Source: Microcoleus sp. bin48.metabat.b7b8b9.023
Lineage (GTDB): Bacteria > Cyanobacteriota > Cyanobacteriia > Cyanobacteriales > Microcoleaceae
DNA length: 64,000 bases
Assembly: GCF_013299185.1 (NCBI RefSeq)
Contig: NZ_JAAFKG010000008.1
Location: 94,734 to 158,733 of the forward strand
Reading direction: 5' to 3'
Position numbers and translations under genes: made by a program. The notes under the pieces were generated by a model that did not search any database, was not told the DNA's origin, and was given only the letters and a program-made list of their open reading frames with translations. Positions 1 through 7,379 of the stretch are shown here, piece after piece (position 1 is the stretch's first letter; every line of letters starts with the position of its first letter).

Positions 1-471
1 GCGCTGTTAGCAGTCGGAGTTTTGTAGTCTGATATTTGATTTTTGAGCATTTACCCGAACCGGTAAGTGTTTTTTTTAAGGCGTCAATTTTTTCGGCTGT
101 ATTGCTTGCACAGTATGGGTTTGAGGTGCTCAGCCGAAAAAAGATTCCTGTTTAGGTGGTGACTCGGGCGATCGGGTTTCAAAGTTTTGGGTGACTCATC
201 TCAAATCCGGCAATAAGCTATTGGGGATCTAAATTAGATTTTTTGGGCGGGCGATACGCCCAACCCCTACTCCCCACAGGACTTTTCTTAAACTCGACTA
301 TACAATTTAAATACACTTCAGCTTATCGGAATTATCAGGCTGAACGGAAATTTAGATAATATCAATTCTGCTCTTCATCCTCCTGTATTCATCTCTCTTA
401 TCTCTCTCTGTGTTCTCTGCGTACTCTGTGGTTAAATCATCCTGTATTCATCTAGAAACCATCGGCAAAAA
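1..471. other. Gene-free stretch with a CTCTGCG-type dispersed repeat
   Basis: No credible coding sequence is visible. Around 365-455 there is a pyrimidine-rich element with the words CTCTCTGTGTTCTCTGCG and CTCTGTGGTTAAAT, bracketed by two copies of CATCCTGTATTCATCT (about 378-393 and 439-454). The same word set recurs near 3157-3200 and 25425-25480, so it is a dispersed repeat. It lies just downstream of the TetR gene stop. Confidence 0.6.
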
Positions 472-1140
472 TCAAACCTTGTCTCGAAATTTATCGAGGC
501 CGTTGAGGAGCAATTCTAGCCCGAAGTCGAAATCATGAATACCGTCATAACGACCCTCTATGACGTAATGTGTCAGCCTGTTGAGATAAGGAAACTCGTC
601 AGCGGGGATGAGTGAAAGTCCGGTTTGGGCCGCTTCGGAATACTCCGCCGCCTCGAAGGGAAAGTTCAACTCCTGAAGTGTGAATCCATAGATATGACTG
701 TCGATCGCATTCCAAACGCGATCGGCCATCTCCAGCGAAAAGCCCGCCTCGCATAGACAGCCCAGCGTCCCATCCACATAGCGCAACATTGCCGGCCCCA
801 CATTAGCCCGCGAGACGATCGCCATTGTCGCCCAGGGATGACGCACCAGCACCTCATGGGCAGAATTCGCCCGCCGCCGCATGGCAATTTTCCAGTCAAC
901 ACCCAGACTCGGCACCTCAATCTCGCCGGCAACAATATCGACGATGCCATTGATGATGTCATCCTTGTTGGCTACGTGGTTGTACAGCGACATCGCCTGA
1001 ACGCCCAAATCCTGAGCCAGCTTCCGCATCGAGAGGGACTCAATGCCACCCTCGTCAGCCATGCGAATCGCCGCGCGCAGCACCCGTTCCCGGCTTAAAG
1101 GGACTTGGGGCGCGGTATTTGAGTCGATCGTCTTAGCCAT
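472..1140 (-). CDS. TetR/AcrR family transcriptional repressor
   Basis: A 222-residue protein with an N-terminal helix-turn-helix (about residues 17-65) containing SMRKLAQDLGVQAMSLYNHV, the classic TetR recognition-helix pattern, followed by a helical ligand domain of the TetR_C type. It should bind DNA as a dimer and release it on binding a small hydrophobic ligand. It is divergent from the oxidoreductase gene that starts at 1231; the 90-bp gap contains two perfect palindromes, so it very probably represses that gene and itself. The ligand cannot be read from the sequence. Confidence 0.88.
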   Translation of the reverse strand: MAKTIDSNTAPQVPLSRERVLRAAIRMADEGGIESLSMRKLAQDLGVQAMSLYNHVANKDDIINGIVDIVAGEIEVPSLGVDWKIAMRRRANSAHEVLVRHPWATMAIVSRANVGPAMLRYVDGTLGCLCEAGFSLEMADRVWNAIDSHIYGFTLQELNFPFEAAEYSEAAQTGLSLIPADEFPYLNRLTHYVIEGRYDGIHDFDFGLELLLNGLDKFRDKV

Positions 1141-1174
1141 TTAATTCTTCTCAAATCGATTCTTGAACTATATC

Positions 1175-1223
1175 TTGACAAACTTACGCCGTAAGTTAGA
1201 CTTACAGTATAAGTCTAAAGGAG
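1175..1223 (+). promoter_or_regulatory. TetR operator palindromes and promoter/RBS of the oxidoreductase gene
   Basis: Two adjacent perfect palindromes: AACTTACGCCGTAAGTT at 1181-1197 (7-bp arms, 3-bp spacer) and AGACTTACAGTATAAGTCT at 1198-1216 (7-bp arms, 5-bp spacer). They share the core ACTTA/TAAGT. A TTGACA box at 1175-1180 abuts the first palindrome, and AAAGGAG at 1217-1223 is a strong ribosome-binding site 7 nt before the ATG at 1231. A dimeric TetR protein bound here would block the promoter. The -10 box is not clear. Confidence 0.8.
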
Positions 1224-1230
1224 TGACACC

Positions 1231-2217
1231 ATGAAAGCGATCGTTCAAACGAAGTATGGTTCGCCGGATGTCTTGAGTCTGATGGAGGTCGATCGGCCTG
1301 CGGTAAAAGACAATGGTGTCCTGGTGCGAGTCCATGCGAGTTCTGTGAATGCAGGGGACTGGCATCTGATGCGCGGAACGCCCTTCATCGCTCGTCTCGC
1401 CTTCGGACTCCGCAAACCTAAATTCAAGACACTGGGGATGGATGTTGCTGGACAGGTGGAGGCGGTGGGTCAGAATGTGACGCAGTTTCGACCTGGGGAT
1501 GAGGTTTTCGGTGACATCTCTGAGTGTGGGTTTGGAGCTTTTGCGGAATATGTCTGTGTGCCGCAAGACGCATTGGTAATCAAACCTGCAAATATCAGCT
1601 TTGAACAAGCCGCAGCGGTTCCGGCGGCGGCACTGACGGCACTTCACGCGTTATGCAAATCCGGTCAGATTCAGGCAGGACAACGAGTTTTAATTAATGG
1701 TGCGTCGGGTGGTGTCGGGTCTTTTGCTGTGCAGATTGCGAAGGCTTTTGGGGCTGAGGTGACGGCGGTTTGTAGCACGAAAAAAGTGGATATGGTGCGA
1801 TCGATCGGTGCAGATCGTATCATTGATTACACCCAAACGGATGTGACGAAAACTGGACAAACCTATGATTTGATTTTGGATGCGGCGGCTTATCGATCGG
1901 TCTTTAATTATCTGCCAATTTTGACACCCACGGGAACCTACGTCCTCATCGGTGGTTCAACAACGCGACTGTTTCAGGTGATGTTGTTTCTTGGGCCGTT
2001 GATTTCGCTCATGAGTCGCCGCAAGGTGAAATGTCTTGTCCTGACTCCCACTCAAGCAGATTTGGTCATTTTGAGAGATTTGCTGGAAGCCGGCAAAATT
2101 GTTCCGTGGATCGATCGACGTTACCATCTGAGCGAAGTCCCCGCAGCAATTCGTCACCTCGAACAGCGGCAGGTGGTGGGGAAAGTCGCCATTAGTGTTG
2201 CGCCCGTGGGACTCTAA
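1231..2217 (+). CDS. Zinc-independent MDR family NAD(P)H quinone oxidoreductase / alcohol dehydrogenase
   Basis: A 328-residue medium-chain dehydrogenase/reductase. The N-terminal GroES-like domain contains GMDVAGQVEAVG and FRPGDEVFG (about residues 70-95). The Rossmann domain has the nucleotide-binding turn GASGGVGSFAVQIAKAFGA (about 155-175), and the tail VVGKVAISV is typical of the quinone oxidoreductase branch. No structural-zinc cysteine cluster is present. The start is fixed by AAAGGAG 7 nt upstream. It is divergent from a TetR gene with palindromic operators between them, so it is probably an inducible enzyme reducing quinones, enones or aldehydes. The true substrate is unknown. Confidence 0.85.
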   Translation: MKAIVQTKYGSPDVLSLMEVDRPAVKDNGVLVRVHASSVNAGDWHLMRGTPFIARLAFGLRKPKFKTLGMDVAGQVEAVGQNVTQFRPGDEVFGDISECGFGAFAEYVCVPQDALVIKPANISFEQAAAVPAAALTALHALCKSGQIQAGQRVLINGASGGVGSFAVQIAKAFGAEVTAVCSTKKVDMVRSIGADRIIDYTQTDVTKTGQTYDLILDAAAYRSVFNYLPILTPTGTYVLIGGSTTRLFQVMLFLGPLISLMSRRKVKCLVLTPTQADLVILRDLLEAGKIVPWIDRRYHLSEVPAAIRHLEQRQVVGKVAISVAPVGL

Positions 2218-2290
2218 TATTTAGAGTTAGCTGATTTTGCTTTTGGGTGAGGTTAGCCAATTAAAACTACTTGCTAGATTTTGAACAATC

Positions 2291-2947
2291 ATGAGAAAAC
2301 CGCAAACAGTAAAATCTCTGGAAAAATTAGGACGTATCCAACTTTCAAAGAGTTTTTTTATGCGTGAGTTTCTGTATTCTGAAATTTCACAAATTGAAAA
2401 TATTCCCAATATCCCAGACGATCCAGATTTAGCAATTGAAGCCGGAAGAAATCTGTGCGAAAAAGTGCTTGAGCCAATTCAAGATGCACTCGGTCGAATC
2501 AGCGTCCGTTCCGCTTTCCGTGCTAGTGCTGTCAATAAAATAGGTGCGGAAAATCAAAATCAATATAGTTGCGCCAGTAATGAAGCAAATTATGCCGGAC
2601 ACATCTGGGATGTCAAAGATAAGGATGGATATATGGGTGCAACTGCCTGTGTTGTTGTGACTTCTTTTATTCCTTATTACGAGCAGACAGGAGATTGGAC
2701 AGCATTAGCTTGGTGGATTCACGATCGTATTGATGCGTACTCAGCAATGGAATTTTACCCAAACTACGCAGCTTTCAACATTACTTGGTCTGAGAATCCA
2801 GAGCGTAAAAAAGTGATTTACAGCTATGTACAAAATCCACATACTGGCAAGAGTGGGTATTTAACAAAGACTGGGATGGAAAACTTTTCAGGGTCACATG
2901 AGCAGTTTTATCAAGAGTATATTCGGCAGTTGTACCCAGCTAGTTAA
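2291..2947 (+). CDS. Peptidase M15-like conserved protein
   Basis: A 218-residue protein without signal peptide or membrane segment. The N-terminal third (SKSFFMREFLYSEIS, then CEKVLEPIQDALGRISVRSA, FRASAVN) follows the layout of M15-type D,D-/endolysin-like peptidases, where such segments precede the zinc site. The part ASNEANYAGHIWD, GYMGATACVVV and LAWWIHDRI matches a conserved family I recall from proteobacteria and cyanobacteria that is often labelled peptidase M15. I cannot assign the zinc ligands with certainty, so catalysis is unproven. No clear ribosome-binding site is visible. Confidence 0.55.
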   Translation: MRKPQTVKSLEKLGRIQLSKSFFMREFLYSEISQIENIPNIPDDPDLAIEAGRNLCEKVLEPIQDALGRISVRSAFRASAVNKIGAENQNQYSCASNEANYAGHIWDVKDKDGYMGATACVVVTSFIPYYEQTGDWTALAWWIHDRIDAYSAMEFYPNYAAFNITWSENPERKKVIYSYVQNPHTGKSGYLTKTGMENFSGSHEQFYQEYIRQLYPAS

Positions 2948-3063
2948 CCAGGGCTTGTAACAGAATGGAGATTTATGCTATTAGTTATAATACAGTCGTG
3001 TTTTATGGAAGACTTAAATAGCTAACAGGTACAAAGTCTGAATGTTAAAATATGTCCCACTTC

Positions 3064-3204
3064 ATTAAGAGAAGATTTTTGAACCACAGAGGACGCAGAG
3101 GGCGCAGAGGGAAGAGTGTTATGAGGGTTTTGGATTTCGTGAAAAACCGCTGATTCCTCCTCTCTCTGTGTCCTCTGCGCTCTCTGTGGTAAAATCCTCT
3201 TAAT
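3064..3204. repeat. Imperfect inverted repeat of the CTCTGCG dispersed family
   Basis: The left arm (about 3064-3110) contains ACCACAGAGGACGCAGAGGG. The right arm (about 3157-3204) contains TCCTCTGCGCTCTCTGTGGT and is its approximate reverse complement, including the flanking ATTAAGAG/CTCTTAAT. As RNA this would form a long imperfect hairpin in the gap before the mutarotase gene. Related words occur near 365-455 and 25425-25480. Nothing else is seen in 2948-3321. Confidence 0.7.
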
Positions 3205-3321
3205 ATCTATTTCACTTCTTTATAACCCTACAAAGCTACTATTTGAAACTACTTGCTAAATAGCTAAACATAAATAGTAAACTCCTGAGATAATTGGGAA
3301 GCAGTTAACCAGGCCAACAGC

Positions 3322-4227
3322 ATGAGTATTGACCAATTAAACACCGACTATGGCATTGCCGGCCACCTCACCTTCGCCGCCGGAAACGGTGGTTTTCCGA
3401 TGATTCACATCGACAACGGCCAAGCCAAAGCCTTGATATCTGTGTATTCCGGCCAAGTGCTCTCCTTCCAACCAGCCACCGAAACCGCAGATTTGATGTT
3501 CCTCAGCGACAAAGCCTACTACGCCGAAGGGAAAGCCATCAAAGGCGGTGTACCCATCTGTTGGCCTTGGTTTGGCCCAGATCCCGAAGGCTTGGGCCGC
3601 CCAGCCCACGGGTTTGTGCGGAATCGCCTCTGGAATGTGGTGTCAACCAGCACTACTTCAGAGGGCGCAACTCAAGTGATTTTGGGGCTTAAGGATACTG
3701 AGGAAACGAGGGCGATGTGGCCTCAAGCTTTTGAATTGGCGATCGCCATTACGATCGGCACCACCCTCACAGTAGAATTAATCACCCGCAATCTCGGCGA
3801 CAAAGCATTTCCCCTCACCCAAGCCTTCCACACCTATTTTCTAGTCGGAGACATCAACCGCGTGCAGGTGTTGGGTTTAGAAAACAGCCAATATCTTGAT
3901 AAAGTTGACGGTGGAGTGGAAAAAACTCAAGTAGGTGCAGTCGTAGCTGTCGGTGAGGTCGATCGAATTTATCTCGATGTCACCAACGAATTCGTCATAG
4001 ACGATGCCGCCCTCAACCGTCGGATTCGGATTAAATCATCTGGCAGTAAATCCGCCGTAGTATGGAATCCCTGGGTGACAATTTCTAAAAACATGGCCGA
4101 CCTTGATGATGCAGATTATCAGCGTTTAATCTGCGTGGAAACGACCAATGCGGCGACGGATATTGTGGAAGTCCCCGCGCATGGTGAGTTTAGTTTGCAG
4201 GCAGTTTATAGCGTTGAACGCGACTAA
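3322..4227 (+). CDS. D-hexose-6-phosphate mutarotase (YeaD family aldose epimerase)
   Basis: A 301-residue galactose-mutarotase-fold protein. Family hallmarks are GVPICWPWFGPDPEG followed by HGFVRNRLW (about residues 75-105), LTQAFHTYFLVGDI with the conserved His in the middle, and VVWNPWVTISKNMADL plus CVETTNA near the C-terminus. Members interconvert alpha and beta anomers of glucose-6-phosphate, in the cytosol. It is followed by a phosphoglucomutase/phosphomannomutase gene 190 bp downstream on the same strand, so both act on hexose phosphates. A perfect hairpin separates the two genes. Confidence 0.87.
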   Translation: MSIDQLNTDYGIAGHLTFAAGNGGFPMIHIDNGQAKALISVYSGQVLSFQPATETADLMFLSDKAYYAEGKAIKGGVPICWPWFGPDPEGLGRPAHGFVRNRLWNVVSTSTTSEGATQVILGLKDTEETRAMWPQAFELAIAITIGTTLTVELITRNLGDKAFPLTQAFHTYFLVGDINRVQVLGLENSQYLDKVDGGVEKTQVGAVVAVGEVDRIYLDVTNEFVIDDAALNRRIRIKSSGSKSAVVWNPWVTISKNMADLDDADYQRLICVETTNAATDIVEVPAHGEFSLQAVYSVERD

Positions 4228-4296
4228 AGAATGAGAGTTTAATGTCAGCGGTGACGGGGCTATAATTCCCAGTAATCTGTATTGCCACATTAAAAA

Positions 4297-4352
4297 AGGT
4301 ACGTTGTTGGGCTTTAGCCCTGAATCTGGGGCTAAAGCCCAACAACGTACCT
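4297..4352. repeat. Perfect palindromic repeat (GTACGT family), possible terminator
   Basis: Two perfect 24-bp arms (4297-4320 and 4329-4352) starting AGGTACGTTGTTGGGCTTTA, with an 8-nt loop and an A-rich flank on each side. The inner part of each arm is itself palindromic (GGGCTTTAGCCC). This is one member of a family found at least seven more times in the window. Its position just after a gene and the AAAAAA downstream suggest it may shape the mRNA 3' end. Confidence 0.9.
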
Positions 4353-4420
4353 AAAAAATCCTTCGGTTTCAACCGCCGTATTATCTTCTTCATTCTTCCT
4401 TCTACTTACCATCAATCATT

Positions 4421-5947
4421 ATGCAAAACTACAACTGGACAAAACTGCAAAATGGATCGGACATTCGCGGTATCGCCCTCGAAGGGGTGCCAGGGGAAAC
4501 AGTCAACCTCACGCCGGAAATTGCGACAATTTTAGGTCAATCCTTTGTCAGTTGGCTGGTACAGAAAGTCAATAAACCAGCCGAAAAGTTGATAATTGCG
4601 ATCGGGCGTGACAGTCGCCTATCCGGGCCAACTTTAATGCAAGCAGTCATGGACGGCATCGCCTCAGTTGGTTCTACAGTATATGATTTTGAAATGGCAT
4701 CAACTCCCGCCATGTTTATGAGTACAATCACCCCAGGTTTTGAGTGCGACGGCGCGATTATGCTGACTGCTAGCCATTTACCTTTTAATCGCAACGGCTT
4801 AAAGTTTTTCACTGCTAAGGGTGGATTACAAAAAAAAGATATTACCGATATCTTAGCATTTGCCGAAACCAATGAGTTTGAAAAAGCCACCGTTCCCGGT
4901 ACTATTACCAAGCATGATTTTATCTCTGTTTATGGCAACCAATTCGTCGAAAAGATTAGGGAATCAGTCAATCATCCCGATAATTTTGAGCAGCCGCTGA
5001 CAGGCTTGAAAATTGTTGTGGATGCGGGGAATGGTGCGGGCGGATTTTATGTGGATAAAGTCTTAAAGCCTTTAGGTGCAGACACGACGGGCAGTCAATT
5101 TTTAGAACCGGATGGTACATTCCCGAATCACGTGCCGAATCCCGAAGATAAACAGGCAATGCAGTCAATTTGTCAAGCGGTAATTGCCAATCAAGCTGAT
5201 TTTGGGATTATTTTTGATACGGATGTCGATCGCAGTGCGGCTGTGGATCAATTTGGCAAGGAACTGAATCGCAATCGGTTAATCGCGTTGATTTCGGCGA
5301 TCGTCCTACAAGAGCACCCAGGCTCGACTGTCGTTACGGATTCTATCACATCCGATGGTTTAACGCAATTCATCGAACAGGATTTGAAAGGAATTCACCA
5401 TCGCTTTAAACGCGGCTACAAAAATGTGATTGACGAGTCGATTCGCCTCAATGCAGCGGGACAGGAATCATGGCTAGCCATTGAAACTTCTGGACATGGC
5501 GCTTTGAAGGAAAATTACTTTTTGGATGATGGCGCTTATTTGGTTAGCAAACTATTGATTGAATTGGCTAAATCCCAATTAGCTAATCAATCTTTGCCGG
5601 ATTTGATTGCGAATTTACAAGAGCCTGAAGAAAGTGCAGAGTTTCGGATTAAAATTGGTGTGGATGATTTCAAAGCCCACGGAACTAGCGTCATTGAGCA
5701 ACTGCAAGAATTTGTCTCAACCCAAGCCGACTGGGGAATTGTACCCAATAATTACGAAGGTTTGCGAGTTTCCTGCACGTCAGCTAGCGAATCGGGCTGG
5801 TTTCTGCTACGCTTGTCACTGCACGATCCGGTGATGCCTTTGAATGTTGAGTCGAATGTTAAGGGTGGTGTTGCTCAAATAGTCGATCGCCTTTTAGCTT
5901 TTTTCCAAACAACAGAATCCCTTGATTTGTCGGCACTATCGAGCTAA
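4421..5947 (+). CDS. Phosphoglucomutase/phosphomannomutase (alpha-D-phosphohexomutase)
   Basis: A 508-residue alpha-D-phosphohexomutase. The phosphoserine loop is TASHLPFNRNG with Ser118, the metal-binding loop is DTDVDR (residues 266-271), and the sugar-specificity loop is ETSGHGALKENYF with Glu and Ser conserved. The C-terminal domain 4 has a phosphate-binding segment (GLRVSCTSASESGWFLLRLS). It moves phosphate between C6 and C1 of glucose or mannose via a 1,6-bisphosphate, feeding glycogen and polysaccharide synthesis. The preceding gene is hexose-6-phosphate mutarotase. The sequence does not decide between glucose and mannose. Confidence 0.9.
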   Translation: MQNYNWTKLQNGSDIRGIALEGVPGETVNLTPEIATILGQSFVSWLVQKVNKPAEKLIIAIGRDSRLSGPTLMQAVMDGIASVGSTVYDFEMASTPAMFMSTITPGFECDGAIMLTASHLPFNRNGLKFFTAKGGLQKKDITDILAFAETNEFEKATVPGTITKHDFISVYGNQFVEKIRESVNHPDNFEQPLTGLKIVVDAGNGAGGFYVDKVLKPLGADTTGSQFLEPDGTFPNHVPNPEDKQAMQSICQAVIANQADFGIIFDTDVDRSAAVDQFGKELNRNRLIALISAIVLQEHPGSTVVTDSITSDGLTQFIEQDLKGIHHRFKRGYKNVIDESIRLNAAGQESWLAIETSGHGALKENYFLDDGAYLVSKLLIELAKSQLANQSLPDLIANLQEPEESAEFRIKIGVDDFKAHGTSVIEQLQEFVSTQADWGIVPNNYEGLRVSCTSASESGWFLLRLSLHDPVMPLNVESNVKGGVAQIVDRLLAFFQTTESLDLSALSS

Positions 5948-5979
5948 GTTGCAGCAACCTGGCTGCTAAAGGTTTTTTT

Positions 5980-6047
5980 AGGTACGTTGTTGCGCTTGGG
6001 CGCTCTTGTTGTCTATATGAAAGAGCGCTGAAGCGCAACTACGTACC
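5980..6047. repeat. GTACGT-family inverted repeat
   Basis: The left arm starts GGTACGTTGTTGCGCTTGG at 5981. The right arm is AGCGCTGAAGCGCAACTACG to 6047. It is an imperfect hairpin in the 122-bp gap between the phosphohexomutase gene and the small gene at 6070; that gene's ribosome-binding site AAAGGAGG follows directly. Confidence 0.85.
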
Positions 6048-6069
6048 TTAGCAAAGGAGGGATTTTATT

Positions 6070-6297
6070 ATGTGGCTTTTAATCATTCAATGTTCTGCGG
6101 AAAGCTGGACTGTCAATTCCAAAGCTTTCAAAGTCATTGCTGACAAATATCCGGCTACGCCTCTTTCTTCCAAAAAGATGAAAGGCGACGGTCAACGCAT
6201 CATGGAATATAAACTTGAGAATGTCAATGATGTAGAGGATTTTATGGATGAATGCTTGACTTTAGAGGGTTTTACTGCTAATTTTGAATCTCTGTAA
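6070..6297 (+). CDS. Small conserved hypothetical protein
   Basis: A 75-residue soluble protein with no signal peptide. It starts MWLLIIQCSAESWTVNSKAF and ends in an acidic segment (VNDVEDFMDECLTLEG). The start has a near-perfect ribosome-binding site, AAAGGAGG, about 8 nt upstream, which is the main evidence that this is a real gene. I do not recognise a domain. It is isolated between two blocks of palindromic repeats, so its neighbours say nothing about its role. Confidence 0.7.
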   Translation: MWLLIIQCSAESWTVNSKAFKVIADKYPATPLSSKKMKGDGQRIMEYKLENVNDVEDFMDECLTLEGFTANFESL

Positions 6298-6312
6298 ATC
6301 TCAAATCAAAAA

Positions 6313-6673
6313 AGGTACGTAGTTGCGCTTCAGCGCTCTTCCTTATCTCAGGATAAAAAACCGAAAAATCAAAAAGGTACGTAGTTGCGCTTCAGCGCTC
6401 TTCCTTATCTCAGGAACAAAGAGCGATGAATCGCAACAACATACCTAAAATCAAAAAGGTACGTTGTTGCGCTTCAGCGCTCTTTCATATATCAGGAGTA
6501 AAGAGCGATGAATCGCAACAACGTACCTAAAATCAAAAAAGGTACGTTGTTGCGCTTCAGCGCTCTTCCTTATCTCAGGATAAAAAACCGAAAAATCAAA
6601 AAGGTACGTAGTTGCGCTTCAGCGCTCTTCCTTATCTCAGGAACAAAGAGCGCTAAAGCGCAACTACATACCT
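6313..6673. repeat. Cluster of five GTACGT-family palindromic units
   Basis: Five left arms (AAAGGTACGTAGTTGCGCTT or the GTTGTTG form) at about 6314, 6375, 6458, 6541 and 6603, each followed by TCAGCGCTCTT. Only some have their complementary right arm (GCGCAACAACGTACCT or GAATCGCAACAACATACC). The spacer CCTTATCTCAGG is also repeated, so the cluster grew by local duplication. It fills the whole gap between convergent genes ending at 6297 and 6689. Confidence 0.9.
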
Positions 6674-6688
6674 AGAAGAGTCCTAATG

Positions 6689-7090
6689 TTAAAATCGGTT
6701 GGAGCTACGAATGCGTCCGTTGTAATTGACTGTGATTCTGCCATGTTGGGAAACAGTCACAACTGTCTCAACTGTATAGACAGATGAACCGGGTTTGTAA
6801 CCTTGAAAAGTAAATGTCCAAGTACCGTCACCATTTTCAACAAAAGGCGATTCGGCTGAAATGCCGTGCATCGATGCTTCGGCTCGATATTGGCCTAAAC
6901 CGCCGTTAGCATTCTCTGCTGCTTGACGGGCTAAGTTTTTTGCTCGATTCAGTTCGATATTATTGGAAGTAATTGTAATATCCGTGAATTCAGTTTGAGA
7001 AGAGCGAAGAGGATTGCTGAAGGCGGGGGAGACTCCCACGGCTAAGGTTGAGAGCGCTAGCAAACAAGCAAGTCGGGTGGTTAGTTTCAT
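6689..7090 (-). CDS. Small secreted hypothetical protein
   Basis: A 133-residue protein with a typical Sec signal peptide: MKLTTR, hydrophobic core LACLLALSTLAVGVSPAF, and a likely cleavage after AFS (about residue 25). The mature part (about 108 residues) is rich in Asn, Gly and Thr and has alternating beta-type segments (TWTFTFQGY, VYTVETVVTVSQ, RITVNYNGRI). No known domain is recognised. It should be periplasmic or exported. It is convergent with the gene at 6070, with the palindromic cluster between them. Confidence 0.7.
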   Translation of the reverse strand: MKLTTRLACLLALSTLAVGVSPAFSNPLRSSQTEFTDITITSNNIELNRAKNLARQAAENANGGLGQYRAEASMHGISAESPFVENGDGTWTFTFQGYKPGSSVYTVETVVTVSQHGRITVNYNGRIRSSNRF

Positions 7091-7192
7091 AATACAAACT
7101 CATTTATAGTTTGTAAACTTTACGCGACTTGCGGTAACATAACCGGAAGAGTTAAAAATTGTCTCAATAGTCTCGAAGTTACAGGTTTTTAT

Positions 7193-7362
7193 GTTTGTTA
7201 GTGAGGACTTCAGTCCTCGGATTTGGATGCGGACTGAAGTCCTCACTACGAACCTATTTGGATGCGGACTGAAGTCCTCACTACGAACCTGATTTGGATG
7301 CGGACTGAAGTCCTCACTACGAACCTGATTTGGATGCGGACTGAAGTCCTCACTACGAACCT
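7193..7362. repeat. GAGGACTTCAGTCCTC-family repeat block
   Basis: It begins with a left arm (GTTTGTTAGTGAGGACTTCA at about 7194) and continues with four right arms, each GCGGACTGAAGTCCTCACTA plus CGAACCT, spaced 36-38 bp apart by ATTTGGATGCGG. The core GGACTTCAGTCC is self-complementary. The same family recurs at 20996-21296, 22877-22942, 27524-27583 and 31305-31365. It fills the gap between two minus-strand genes. Confidence 0.9.
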
Positions 7363-7379
7363 ATTTTAGGTTGAATGAA

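Noticed and set aside
6313..6673. CRISPR-like repeat cluster
   Set aside because: The intervening sequences are shared between units and the units are palindromic half arms of a dispersed family.
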